This document shows, piece by piece, positions 35,605 to 44,608 of a DNA stretch of 64,000 nucleotides. The notes beneath the pieces were generated by a model. It was not told where the DNA came from. It saw only the letters and a program-made list of their open reading frames with translations, and did not search any database. Every line of letters begins with the position of its first letter. Position 1 is the first letter of the stretch. The translations under genes were made by a program, and so were the position numbers. The DNA comes from Brachybacterium epidermidis (GTDB taxonomy: Bacteria; Actinomycetota; Actinomycetes; Actinomycetales; Dermabacteraceae), in NCBI RefSeq assembly GCF_015209585.1, contig NZ_JADEYR010000013.1:30781-94780 (forward strand), in the 5' to 3' direction.

Positions 35605-38238
35605 ATGCCCATCGCCCGTGCGCTGCACACCGTCCACACAGACGGCCCCTGGATCCGCCTGCTCACCAACGGGCCAGAGATCCGTTTGCTGCTGCTCACG
35701 CCCGAAGTACTGAGAATCCGTGCCAGCTTCGACGGAGCCTTCGAGGAAGCCTCCTACAGCCTGGTCACCACCGCCTGGGAAGACCGCCTTGATCCCGTGC
35801 TTGGCGAGGAGCGCACTCGCGTCGATCCCCTCCCGCTCACGATGGACGCGGATGAGGACGACCACGTGCTGATCAGCGGCGGCCGACTCACCGTGCGTGT
35901 GGACCGCAACCCCTTCGCGATCACGGTGACGGATCAGGACGGCCAGGTGCTGCACCGCGACGTGCCGGGGATCGCCTGGCAACAGGACACCAACAAGCGC
36001 GTGCTGCACTATGCCGTGGCCGGCGAGCACGACGCGTTCTACGGCTTCGGTGAGAGCACCGGGAGCCTGGACAAGTCCCGTCGCGCCCTGACGCTGAGCC
36101 CGAAGGACGCACTCGGCTTCGACCCCGAGAACTCGGATCCGCTGTACAAACACATCCCGGCCGGGATCCGCCTGGACCGCGCCACCCGGCGAGCCAGCGG
36201 CATGTTCTGGCACACGACGTGGGCGCTGGATCTGGATCTCGCGCGCGAGCACTCGAATTACTGGCCGCGCCGTACCCGCATGCGCGCCGACGGCGGGGAC
36301 CTGGATCTGTTCGTCATCGCTGGCCCGTCGATCCGTGACGTCGTGCGGCGCATCACGATGCTCACCGGCCGCTCCGCCATGCTGCCGCGGCAGGCGCTCG
36401 GCTACCTCGCCTCGTCCATGTTCTACGCCGAACTGGATCGCAACTGCGACCAGGCGCTGCTGAACTTCATCGACACCGCGCGCAGCGAAGGCATCCCGGT
36501 GGACGGCTTCCAGCTCTCCTCCGGCTACACCACCCAGGACACGGCCGACGGGCCGAAACGCTGTGTGTTCACCTGGAACGATGACCGCTTTCCCGATCCC
36601 GAGGGGTTCTTCGCGTCAATGCGCGAGCGTGGCATCGTCGTCTCCCCCAACGTGAAACCCGGCATCCTCGACGTGCACCCGCGCCTGAGCGAGTTCGCGA
36701 GTGCCGGCGTCCTCGTGCGCACAGCAGAGGGCACGCAGAGCGATGCAGGCGGGGCTAACGGCCCGGCTGGGGCAGATGGCTCCGCCGGACCCGACGGCTC
36801 TTCCGGAATCGACAACGCAGCGAACCATGCAGCCGACGCCGTTGTCGCCCCCGACGCCGAGCGTGGCATGTGGTGGGGCGGCCCCGGCCGGTTCGTCGAC
36901 TTCACGTCCCCAGCCGCCCGCGAGGCTTGGGCGACCTGGCTGCAGGAGGCCGTGCTCGACAAGGGCACGCTCTCGGTCTGGAACGACAACTGCGAGTACG
37001 ACTCGATCGTGGATCAGGATGCCCGGGTCGACTTCGAAGGCCACGGCGCCACCATCGGCCGACTGCGCACCGTGATGGCGAACCTCATGTGCGCCACCAC
37101 CCATGACGCGATCCGCGCCGTCGACCCCGACGCTCGCCCGTTCGTGGTGTGCCGTGCCGGGCACGCCGGCATCCAGCGGTACGCCCAGACGTGGGCGGGC
37201 GATAACTTCACCTCCTGGCGATCGCTGCAGCACAACATCGCCACGATCCTCGGGATGGGCTTGTCCGGTGTGGCCCATCACGGCTGCGACATCGGCGGCT
37301 TCGCCGGTCCACGGCCCGGCCCCGAACTGCTGCTGCGCTGGGTGCAGCACGGCATCTTCCAGCCGCGCTTCTCCATCCACTCGGTCAACAGCGACAACAC
37401 GGTCACTGAGCCATGGATGCATCCGTCGGTCGCTCCGCTCGTGCGCGAGGCGATCCTGCTGCGCTACCGCCTCACGCCCTACCTGTACTCACTGATGCGC
37501 CGCGCGTACGTCGAGGGTCTGCCGCTGATGGAGCCGATGGTCTCCGCTTTCCAGCAGGACCCGGCACTGGATACCACCAGCAGCGAGTTCATGCTCGGCG
37601 ACGCCCTGCTGGTCGCGACCGTGCTCGAAAAGGGGGCGCGGACCCGCACCGTGCGTCTGCCTGCCGGGCGGCGTTTCCACGAGCTCGACACAGGACGCGT
37701 GCACGAGGGCGGGCAGGAGATCACCCTGGACGTGGACCTCTCCTCCATCCCGCTGTTCCTGCCCGATGGCGCGATCCTGCCGATCGCTGCCGAGCAGCCG
37801 ATGAGTCTGACCGGCGCGGGACCCGAGAGTCTGCGAATTCTGTGCGCACCCCCGGCCGCTGCCGACGGCCCCGCCGAGTTCGTGCTCTACGAGGACGACG
37901 GCGCAACCCGCGCTTACGAGCGCGGCGACCTGCGCGAATCCACCATCACCGTCAATGGCGGTGACCGCATCGAGATCACGGTGACGCGCTCGGGCTCTTT
38001 CCGCAGCCCGCTCAGCCACGTGCAGTGGGAGGTGATCTGCCCGTCCAGTGCCCCGTACTGGGTGCAGATCGACGGTGAGCGCATTGACCAGGAGCTGCAT
38101 CGCCCGCGCTTCGATGCGGCACGGCGGGCCTGGCACTACGACCCGGAGCTCGGCCGCGCACTGGTGCGCATGCCGGACGACGGTGCCGACCACCGCATCG
38201 TGGTCAGCGTCGAGCCCTTCGACATGATCGGAATGTGA
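35605..38238 (+). CDS. Glycoside hydrolase family 31 protein
   Basis: An 877-residue GH31 retaining alpha-glycosidase. Order: N-terminal beta-sandwich (about 1-245), (beta/alpha)8 barrel (about 250-600), C-terminal sandwiches. The nucleophile is D461 in SVWNDNCEYD, and the acid/base is D533 in RYAQTWAGDNFTSW. The barrel opens QLSSGYTTQD with FTWNDDRFPDPEGF. A 35-residue Gly/Ala/Asp insert lies near 375-410. There is no signal peptide, so it acts on imported oligosaccharide. ATG at 35605 follows GGAG; the open frame upstream is repeat DNA. It is 7 bp ahead of the TRAP genes and surely co-transcribed. Alpha-glucosidase, alpha-xylosidase or another activity cannot be distinguished. Confidence 0.92.
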   Translation: MPIARALHTVHTDGPWIRLLTNGPEIRLLLLTPEVLRIRASFDGAFEEASYSLVTTAWEDRLDPVLGEERTRVDPLPLTMDADEDDHVLISGGRLTVRVDRNPFAITVTDQDGQVLHRDVPGIAWQQDTNKRVLHYAVAGEHDAFYGFGESTGSLDKSRRALTLSPKDALGFDPENSDPLYKHIPAGIRLDRATRRASGMFWHTTWALDLDLAREHSNYWPRRTRMRADGGDLDLFVIAGPSIRDVVRRITMLTGRSAMLPRQALGYLASSMFYAELDRNCDQALLNFIDTARSEGIPVDGFQLSSGYTTQDTADGPKRCVFTWNDDRFPDPEGFFASMRERGIVVSPNVKPGILDVHPRLSEFASAGVLVRTAEGTQSDAGGANGPAGADGSAGPDGSSGIDNAANHAADAVVAPDAERGMWWGGPGRFVDFTSPAAREAWATWLQEAVLDKGTLSVWNDNCEYDSIVDQDARVDFEGHGATIGRLRTVMANLMCATTHDAIRAVDPDARPFVVCRAGHAGIQRYAQTWAGDNFTSWRSLQHNIATILGMGLSGVAHHGCDIGGFAGPRPGPELLLRWVQHGIFQPRFSIHSVNSDNTVTEPWMHPSVAPLVREAILLRYRLTPYLYSLMRRAYVEGLPLMEPMVSAFQQDPALDTTSSEFMLGDALLVATVLEKGARTRTVRLPAGRRFHELDTGRVHEGGQEITLDVDLSSIPLFLPDGAILPIAAEQPMSLTGAGPESLRILCAPPAAADGPAEFVLYEDDGATRAYERGDLRESTITVNGGDRIEITVTRSGSFRSPLSHVQWEVICPSSAPYWVQIDGERIDQELHRPRFDAARRAWHYDPELGRALVRMPDDGADHRIVVSVEPFDMIGM

Positions 38239-38245
38239 GATTGCG

Positions 38246-39292
38246 ATGAACCACGCGCTCCCCACCCGGCGCCGCGCTCTGGCGCTCGCTGGCGCCGTTG
38301 GCCTCGGGTCGATGGCACTCGCCAGCTGCGGCGACCCCTCCCGGCAGATGACCAGTGCGGACGCCAGCAGCTCCGCACCGCTCACGCTGTCACTGGCCAA
38401 CAGTCTGGACCCACAGCACGTGACGTCGAAGGCCCTCGCCGCCTTCGCGACTGAGGTGGAGGAGCGCAGCGAGGGCCGGTTGCGGATCTCCATGTTCGAC
38501 AGCGGACAGCTGGGGAGCGAACCCCAGGTGCTCGGCCAGCTACGTCAAGGAATCGTCGATATGACCCGCGTCGGCTCACCAGGGCTTGCCGCCTGGAACC
38601 CGGGCTACCACGCATTCGGACTGCCCTACGTGTTCGACTCCGAAGAGCACTACTACGCGGCGCTCGACTCCGATGCCATGCAGCGCTTCTTCACCTCGAA
38701 TGAGGATGCTGGCCTGCTGGGCTTGACCTATTTCACCTCCGGCGCCCGCTCCTTTTACACCGGCAGCACTCCGGTGCGTACACCGGAGGATGCCGCCGGG
38801 TTGAAGATCCGCATCCAGGACATGCGCACACAGGTGCGGATGATGTCCGCGCTGGGCGCTTCCCCGATCGTCATGGCCTTCGGTGACATCTACACCGCCC
38901 TGCAGACCGGGCTGATCGACGGCGCCGAATCGAATGAGACCGCGCTGGACCAGTCCGGGCACGGCGAAGTAGCCAAGTGTTTCTCCCTCACCGAGCACAC
39001 GCGCATCCCCGACCTGCTCACCATTGGCACGCCCGCCTGGGAGCGGCTGGATGAACAGGACCGCACCACCTTGCGGGAGGCCGCGCAAGCCGCCACCGAG
39101 AACCACAAGAAGGACTGGGCCACCAGCATCGAGGAGTCCTATTCCGCAGCGGCCGAGATGGGCGTGAAGTTCATCGAGGACATCGATCAGGAGGGCTTCC
39201 GGGAGGCAACCCGCGAGGTGGTCGACGAGTTCGGCGCGGACTTCCCCGAGGTGGCCGACGTTCTGGACATCATCGAGAAGGCACGAGGCTGA
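38246..39292 (+). CDS. dctP: TRAP transporter solute-binding protein DctP
   Basis: A 348-residue extracytoplasmic lipoprotein. A Tat-like RR at residues 8-9 (TRRRALALAG) is followed by the lipobox LASC with Cys28. The DctP fold follows, with the conserved specificity Arg near R182 in KIRIQDMRTQ and DGAESNETAL near 232. In TRAP systems that Arg binds a carboxylate, so the ligand is expected to be a sugar acid or other organic acid. That is unusual next to GH31 and hints at a uronate- or sulfo-sugar-containing glycoside (inference). Confidence 0.93.
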   Translation: MNHALPTRRRALALAGAVGLGSMALASCGDPSRQMTSADASSSAPLTLSLANSLDPQHVTSKALAAFATEVEERSEGRLRISMFDSGQLGSEPQVLGQLRQGIVDMTRVGSPGLAAWNPGYHAFGLPYVFDSEEHYYAALDSDAMQRFFTSNEDAGLLGLTYFTSGARSFYTGSTPVRTPEDAAGLKIRIQDMRTQVRMMSALGASPIVMAFGDIYTALQTGLIDGAESNETALDQSGHGEVAKCFSLTEHTRIPDLLTIGTPAWERLDEQDRTTLREAAQAATENHKKDWATSIEESYSAAAEMGVKFIEDIDQEGFREATREVVDEFGADFPEVADVLDIIEKARG

Positions 39293-39303
39293 GGAGAGCT
39301 GGT

Positions 39304-39894
39304 ATGAGAGGCATCGCAACCATCCGCCGCGGCCTCGCCACGGCCCTGCTGTGGAGCGCAGGCACACTGCTCGTACTCATGACAGTGCTGGTCATGATCC
39401 AGATCGTCACGCGCTACGCGTTGAACCAGCCCACCGCCTGGACCGAGGAACTGGTGCGATACGCCTTGATCTGGACAAGTTTCCTCGCGGCGTCGTACGC
39501 ATTCCTCGAGCGTCGGCACATGGCGCTGTCGATCCTTCCGGACCGCTTGTCGGCCCCCGCCCGGCGCGGACTGACCCGCGCCGTGGACGTGCTGGTGCTG
39601 CTGTTCGCCGTGCTCGTGCTCGGTATCGGCGGTGTGATGCTGGTGCTGTCCTCGCTGGGCGATATGTCGGCGCTGCTGGGCATCTCCCGTGGCGCCGTCT
39701 ACGCGATCGTCCCGATCAGCGGCCTGATGATTGCTCTTGCTCAGGTCACCGCCCTGCTGGACCCGTCGGCCGACGGCACGAGCAGCCAGGCAGCCGCGGC
39801 GACGCAGGCGACTAAGCCCTCAGCCGTCGCAGGCGATACCCGATCCACGGCGGATACCAGCCGTCCCTCGACACGGACGGAGGACAAGCGATGA
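39304..39894 (+). CDS. dctQ: TRAP transporter small membrane subunit DctQ
   Basis: A 196-residue protein with four membrane helices. The family signature WTEELVRYALIWTSFLAA lies near residues 46-63 with ERRHMALSIL after it. A Thr/Ala-rich cytoplasmic tail of about 40 residues is unusual for DctQ. It partners DctM, overlaps it by 4 bp (ATGA) and follows dctP by 11 bp. Confidence 0.92.
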   Translation: MRGIATIRRGLATALLWSAGTLLVLMTVLVMIQIVTRYALNQPTAWTEELVRYALIWTSFLAASYAFLERRHMALSILPDRLSAPARRGLTRAVDVLVLLFAVLVLGIGGVMLVLSSLGDMSALLGISRGAVYAIVPISGLMIALAQVTALLDPSADGTSSQAAAATQATKPSAVAGDTRSTADTSRPSTRTEDKR

Positions 39895-41195
39895 GCGCCC
39901 TCGGTGCTGCCCTTCTGCTGTTCGGGCTGTTCTTCCTGCTGCTGTTCGCATCGGTCCCGATCTCCATTGCGATCGGCGTCTCGAGCTTCGTCACCATCGT
40001 CGCGGTGCTCGGCTGGAGCGACGCCACCTTCATCCTCGGGCAGCAGATGACCGGCGGCGTGGAGAGCTTCCCGCTGCTGGCGATCCCCCTGTTCATCCTC
40101 GCCGGCAACATCATGAACAGCGGCGGTATCGCGCGACGCCTGATCGACCTGGCACTCGTGATCGTTGGTCGCGTGCCCGGCTCCCTCGCGCACACCAACG
40201 TGGTGGCGAACATGCTGTTCGGCGCCCTGTCCGGATCCGCGGTGGCCTCCGCTGCCGCGATCGGCGGCACCCTGCACCGTCGGCAGGACGAGGAAGGGTA
40301 TGACCCGGCGTTCTCGACCGCGGTGAACATCTCCTCCGCCTCCACCGGGCTGCTCATCCCGCCGACCACCGCAGCGATCGTCTACTCCACGATCGCCGGC
40401 GGTGTGTCCGTCTCGGCGCTGTTCATGGCCGGATACATTCCCGGCATCCTGATGGGCCTCGTGGTGATCGCGGTGGCGACAGCGATCGCGCTGCGCCAGG
40501 GGCTGCGTGGAGGCGAGGGCGTCGGCATACGGCAGGGGCTCATTGTGCTGCTGCGCGCCATCCCCTCGCTGCTGCTGATCATCATTGTGGTCGGCGGCAT
40601 CGTGGCCGGCGTCTTCACCGCTACGGAGGGTGCCGCCGTCGCCGTCGTGTACTGCCTGGTGCTCTCCCTGATCTACCGAGCACTGAACCGGGAGACGATC
40701 ACACGGATCATCCGCGACACCGTGAGCGCCACCGGCGTGGTGATGCTGCTCGTGGCCGCCTCCAGCGCGATGAGCTGGATCATGGCGTTCAGCGGGATCC
40801 CCGGGGCGATCACCGACGCCATGCTGTCGGTCGCGTCCTCCGGGCCGGTGGTAATCGCTCTGATGCTCATTGTGCTGCTGGCCGTGGGCACGTTCCTGGA
40901 CATCACGCCGGCGATCCTCATCTTCACCCCGATCATGCTGCCCATCGCAGAGAGCGTAGGCATGGACCCGGTCCACTTCGGCATGGTGCTGATCATGGCG
41001 ATGTGCGTCGGCACCATGACCCCGCCGGTCGGGTCGGTGCTGTTCGTCGCCACCGGCATCACGGGGGTGAGCATCGAGCGGGTGGTGCCGCGCCTGCTGC
41101 CGTTCTTCGCCGCGCTTATCGCACTGCTGATCCTCATCGCGTACGTGCCCGCGCTGTCGCTGTGGTTGCCGGGGCTCACTGGCTCGCTCGAGTGA
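39891..41195 (+). CDS. dctM: TRAP transporter large membrane subunit DctM
   Basis: A 434-residue DctM with about twelve helices carrying Na+-coupled transport. Family marks include PLLAIPLFILAGNIMNSGGIARRLIDLA near residues 64-91 (read in pieces), the GALSGSAVASAAAIGG loop near 110, and the late VLIMAMCVGTMTPPVGSVLFV. It is the last gene of the GH31-TRAP operon. Past its stop lie the right copy of the long direct repeat and the tRNA-Ser. Confidence 0.94.
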   Translation: MSALGAALLLFGLFFLLLFASVPISIAIGVSSFVTIVAVLGWSDATFILGQQMTGGVESFPLLAIPLFILAGNIMNSGGIARRLIDLALVIVGRVPGSLAHTNVVANMLFGALSGSAVASAAAIGGTLHRRQDEEGYDPAFSTAVNISSASTGLLIPPTTAAIVYSTIAGGVSVSALFMAGYIPGILMGLVVIAVATAIALRQGLRGGEGVGIRQGLIVLLRAIPSLLLIIIVVGGIVAGVFTATEGAAVAVVYCLVLSLIYRALNRETITRIIRDTVSATGVVMLLVAASSAMSWIMAFSGIPGAITDAMLSVASSGPVVIALMLIVLLAVGTFLDITPAILIFTPIMLPIAESVGMDPVHFGMVLIMAMCVGTMTPPVGSVLFVATGITGVSIERVVPRLLPFFAALIALLILIAYVPALSLWLPGLTGSLE

Positions 41196-41256
41196 TCCTG
41201 CATAGCTAATCCAGCACGGAAAACACCATCATCGCTGGTCACGCGGCGCAGGGTGC

Positions 41257-41319
41257 GGTGTGTGAGTTCACGACACAGCCCTGGGCAGGGATCGTGCTGG
41301 TGATCGTTGACCGGTGAGT
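41257..41319. repeat. Long direct repeat, right copy
   Basis: Same orientation as the left copy at 35381-35450, with 44 bp identical (41276-41319). The two copies enclose the complete GH31-TRAP operon. The remainder of 41196-41417 has no gene. Confidence 0.8.
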
Positions 41320-41417
41320 ACCGCATCGACCCCGGCCGGGACTACCAGCCCAAGCTCCCGCGAACCCACAGCACACCCACCCAGACACCCCGCCCCGGCC
41401 AGCCAGTGAACCCACGC

Positions 41418-41466
41418 AAAAAAGCCTGAGTCGCGACATCATCTGTCAACGATGTCGCGACTCAGG
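41418..41466 (-). terminator. Intrinsic terminator of the tRNA-Ser gene
   Basis: A 16-bp perfect stem (41425-41440 with 41451-41466; arm CCTGAGTCGCGACATC) has a 10-nt loop and, read on the minus strand, is followed by a T6 run (41423-41418). It is a textbook terminator 8 bp past the tRNA. The loop and right arm also contain GTCAACGAT, the same motif found in the direct repeats. Confidence 0.9.
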
Positions 41467-41473
41467 ACAACGG

Positions 41474-41558
41474 CGGAGGATGGGGGATTTGAACCCCCGA
41501 GGGCGTTAACCCAACACGCGTTCCAGGCGTGCGCCATAGGCCGCTAGGCGAATCCTCC
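41474..41558 (-). tRNA. tRNA-Ser (anticodon GGA)
   Basis: Read on the minus strand: the acceptor arm GGAGGAT (41558-41552) pairs with ATCCTCC (41481-41475), discriminator G at 41474. The anticodon loop TGGAACG gives anticodon GGA, a long variable arm (GTTGGGTTAACGCCC region) marks a class II tRNA, and the T arm GGGGGTTCAAATCCCCC is perfect. CCA is not encoded. Confidence 0.95.
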
Positions 41559-41641
41559 AGCGCTCATAGAGCGAGATACAGGTTACCCGACGCTCCCCAT
41601 TGGCGCTAACCGGGACGGCCCAGGTCACATTCGGCGCCCCC

Positions 41642-42646
41642 TCACCGCAGGGCGGGCCCGATCCCTGTGGAGCCGCGCACCCGCAGGACGGGTGCCACGA
41701 CGCTGAGGGAGTCGTGCTCGCGACCCCGCCACCTCTCCTGGAGCATCTGCGCCGCGAGCCGGCCCATCTCCGATCGTGGCTGGTTCACGCTGGTCAGGTG
41801 CGGCCGCACGGTGAGGGCCACGGTGGAGCTGTCGTACCCCACCACGCTGAGCTGCTGCGGCACCTGTACCCGGTGGTCCGCGGCCCGGTGCAGCACCGAG
41901 ACCGCCGCGATGTCGTTCGCCGCGAACACCGCCGTGGGAGCGTCCTGGTCACCGCGCCGCAGCGCGCGCAGCACCATCTCCATCCCGTCACGGGGCGAGT
42001 CCGGACCGATCACGTGCACCTGCTCGCGCAGACCCAGGCGCTCCGCCTCGGCCAGGAACCCGGCCCGCCGGGACGCGGGACCAGGGCGGGTGGACAGGGT
42101 GACGTGCACCAGGTGCCGATGGCCCCGCTCCACGAGGTGGCGCACCGCCAGCGCCGCCCCTGCTTCGTCGTCGTTGCGCACCGTGTCCGTACCGGGCACC
42201 GCGTCCTGCATACGGCCGATCACCACCACCGGCAGTGTCGCCGCGGCTGCCTCGAGAGCGGCAGGGCTCAGCCAGGTGGTCACCGCGATGACGCCGTCCA
42301 CGCCCAGGGCCAGCAGACGCTGCAGCTGCCGCTCCAGGTGAGCGCTGTCGCGCCGACCATGCGCGATCACCACTCCGAGCCCCTCCCGCTCCGCGTGCTC
42401 CTCGATCCCCGCGATCACATCGGTGTGGTACGGGTTGCCGAGGTCCGTGGGGAGCACCCCGATCAGCCCACCCCCGGGGGAGGCCGCACCCGCGCGGCGG
42501 TACCCCAGCCGACGGGCGGCGGCGAGCACCGCGAGCCGCGTCTCCCGCCGCACCCCGGGGCGGTCGTTGAGCGCCATCGAGGCGGTGGCCGAGGAGACCC
42601 CGGCCTCGCGGGCGACGGCGGCGAGGGTGGGGCGCGAGGATCTCAC
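41642..42646 (-). CDS. LacI-family transcriptional regulator
   Basis: A 334-residue repressor. The N-terminal HTH reads TLAAVAREAGVSSATASMAL (residues 7-26), with the hinge AARRLGYRRAG near 44-54. A periplasmic-binding-like effector domain follows (IGVLPTDLGNPYHTDVIAGI, then VFAANDIAAVSVLHRA). It is divergent from the HAD/ECF operon (183-bp gap) and separated from the GH31-TRAP operon by the tRNA, so it could govern either. The divergent position favours the HAD/ECF genes. Effector unknown. Confidence 0.9.
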   Translation of the reverse strand: MRSSRPTLAAVAREAGVSSATASMALNDRPGVRRETRLAVLAAARRLGYRRAGAASPGGGLIGVLPTDLGNPYHTDVIAGIEEHAEREGLGVVIAHGRRDSAHLERQLQRLLALGVDGVIAVTTWLSPAALEAAAATLPVVVIGRMQDAVPGTDTVRNDDEAGAALAVRHLVERGHRHLVHVTLSTRPGPASRRAGFLAEAERLGLREQVHVIGPDSPRDGMEMVLRALRRGDQDAPTAVFAANDIAAVSVLHRAADHRVQVPQQLSVVGYDSSTVALTVRPHLTSVNQPRSEMGRLAAQMLQERWRGREHDSLSVVAPVLRVRGSTGIGPALR

Positions 42647-42829
42647 GCCCCACGTCTATCACCCGGGTCGCCCGCGCCGATGCGCTGATGACGTGCGCAC
42701 CTGAAGAGTTTCAGGCACCGTGGCGAAGGTGTGCCGACGGGTTCACCGACTGTTCACGAGCGGCCCGCCGGTCGCTCCTAGCGTGGGAACCACCGGCCCA
42801 CCACCGGGCCTCCCCCCGAACGGAGAGAC

Positions 42830-44515
42830 GTGAGCACCGCGCTGTCGACCACCACCCCTGCCGCCGACGAGCACCGCCCTGCCGTACTGCCGCGCCCCCG
42901 GGCCCTGCTGCTGGACTTCGGCGGCGTGGTCTTCTCCACCACGCCCCGCGTGAGCTGGGCCCGGGACCTGGCTGCTCAGCTGGAGGACCGCAGCCGCGCC
43001 CTTGGCATCAGTCTCGATGCCGAGCAGCTGGAGGAGTCCCTGCGAGCCGGCCGCACCGCACTGTCGCTGTGGAAGAACGCCGCCTCCCGCCGCCACGAGC
43101 CGCGGGAGCTCACGCCGCGCGAGATCGTCGCGGACTTCCTGCTGGCCGATCTCCCTGCGGCCGCCCGGGCCGCCCTGGCACTGGACGCCAGCGCGATCCT
43201 GGCCTCGATGTCGGTGCTGGTCTCCGACCACCATGTGCGCCCGGGCATCCCGGAGCTGCTGTCCGTGGCGCGTGAGAACGACGTCCGCCTGGGCATCGTC
43301 TCCAACGCCCACTCCGGTCGCGCGCACCGGGAGATCCTCGAGCAGCACGGCCTGGCCCGGTACTTCGGCGTGCAGGTGTACTCCGATGAGGTGGGCATCC
43401 GCAAGCCCCACCCCGGGATGATCCACCGAGCCGCCGAGGCACTCGGGACCCTGCCCGAGCATGCCTGGTACGTAGGCGACACCTTCGATCGGGACGTCGC
43501 CGCCGGTCGCCGTGCCGGGGTTGGCACCGTGGTGATAACCCGCGACCGTCGCACCGACCACCCTCCGTTCGCGGTCACCGACATCCCCGACCTGATCCTG
43601 GAGACGCCTCAGGACCTGGTGGCCCACCTCCACACGGCACTGGCCGAGGGCGACCGCGGTTCTGAGCCCGCAGCAGCAGCTCGCCTCGGTGTCACCGACC
43701 GCGGCCTGCGCCCGACTGCTGCCGGCCCCGCGCATCCCGCTCTGCTGCTGGACCACGGCGGCGTGATCACCCTGTCCACTCCCAACCCGCAGCGGAACCG
43801 ACAGGTGGGCGAGCTGATCGTCGACCTCGCGGAGCGCATCGGGACCCCTGTCACCATCGAGCAGGCGCAGCAGGCCGTGGACGAGGGCTGGGAGCGGCAC
43901 CGGGCCCGCAAGAGGGAGCGCGACGCCCAGGCCGATGCCGGGCACCGCCACGCGGAGGTGGACCCCGCTGAGCTGTGGGGCGATCTGGTCGGCCGCGACC
44001 TGCCCGAGACCCTCCGGGCCGCACTTCGGATCGAGGGTCCCCAGCTGTCCCTGGCGCTGCACCGCGCCAAGTCCCTGCCCGCCCCGCGCCCCGGGGCGGT
44101 CGAGCTGATCCGGTGGTGCGCCGAGCACGAAGTCGTGGTCGGGATCGTGTCCAACACCATCTCCGGCCGCGGGGTGCGGGAGATCCTGGAGCGCTACGGC
44201 GTGGGCCACTTGATCGGCCCGGCCGCGTACTCCGACGAGATCGGGGTGCGCAAACCCGGCACCGCCGTCTTCGAGGCGGCTCTCGCCGGGCTGGAGACCG
44301 ATCCCGGTGACGTCGTCTACGTGGGGGACAAGGTCCTCAACGACGGCCGCGGCGGTCGCGAGGCCGGGATCGGCACCGTGTGCCTGCTGCGCGGTGGCAA
44401 GGACCCCGACGAGGCCCTCGACTCCGCCCTTGCTGCCGGCCACGCCGACCACGTGCTCGACTCACCGCTCGACGTCATCGACCTGCTCGCCTCGCGCCTG
44501 ACCCCTGCCTCATGA
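42830..44515 (+). CDS. Tandem HAD-type hydrolase (two phosphatase-like domains)
   Basis: A 561-residue protein with two HAD subfamily IA domains. Domain 1 (about 25-250): nucleophile D30 in LLDFGGVVF, Ser in GIVSNAHSG, Lys in GIRKPHPG, acidic GDTFDRD. Domain 2 (about 300-555): LLDHGGVI, GIVSNTISG, GVRKPGT, GDKVLND. In both domains the second Asp of the DxD motif is Gly, which in canonical phosphatases would weaken catalysis, although DFGG variants are common in actinobacteria. The two domains are alike enough to suggest internal duplication. It precedes ECF transporter genes by 93 bp, a gap holding a 13-bp direct repeat (44538-44563). Confidence 0.87.
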   Translation: MSTALSTTTPAADEHRPAVLPRPRALLLDFGGVVFSTTPRVSWARDLAAQLEDRSRALGISLDAEQLEESLRAGRTALSLWKNAASRRHEPRELTPREIVADFLLADLPAAARAALALDASAILASMSVLVSDHHVRPGIPELLSVARENDVRLGIVSNAHSGRAHREILEQHGLARYFGVQVYSDEVGIRKPHPGMIHRAAEALGTLPEHAWYVGDTFDRDVAAGRRAGVGTVVITRDRRTDHPPFAVTDIPDLILETPQDLVAHLHTALAEGDRGSEPAAAARLGVTDRGLRPTAAGPAHPALLLDHGGVITLSTPNPQRNRQVGELIVDLAERIGTPVTIEQAQQAVDEGWERHRARKRERDAQADAGHRHAEVDPAELWGDLVGRDLPETLRAALRIEGPQLSLALHRAKSLPAPRPGAVELIRWCAEHEVVVGIVSNTISGRGVREILERYGVGHLIGPAAYSDEIGVRKPGTAVFEAALAGLETDPGDVVYVGDKVLNDGRGGREAGIGTVCLLRGGKDPDEALDSALAAGHADHVLDSPLDVIDLLASRLTPAS

Positions 44516-44608
44516 CTCTCCACACCGATCCGACGCACTGACCCCACGTCCTGACCCCACGTCCTGCCCTTCTCACCTGCTTGTCCTTCTGCCCCAAGGA
44601 GCCCCGCC

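Noticed and set aside
44538..44563. Short direct repeat before the ECF S gene as a riboswitch element
   Set aside because: It is a plain 13-bp tandem duplication without the conserved boxes of TPP, FMN, cobalamin or other known aptamers.
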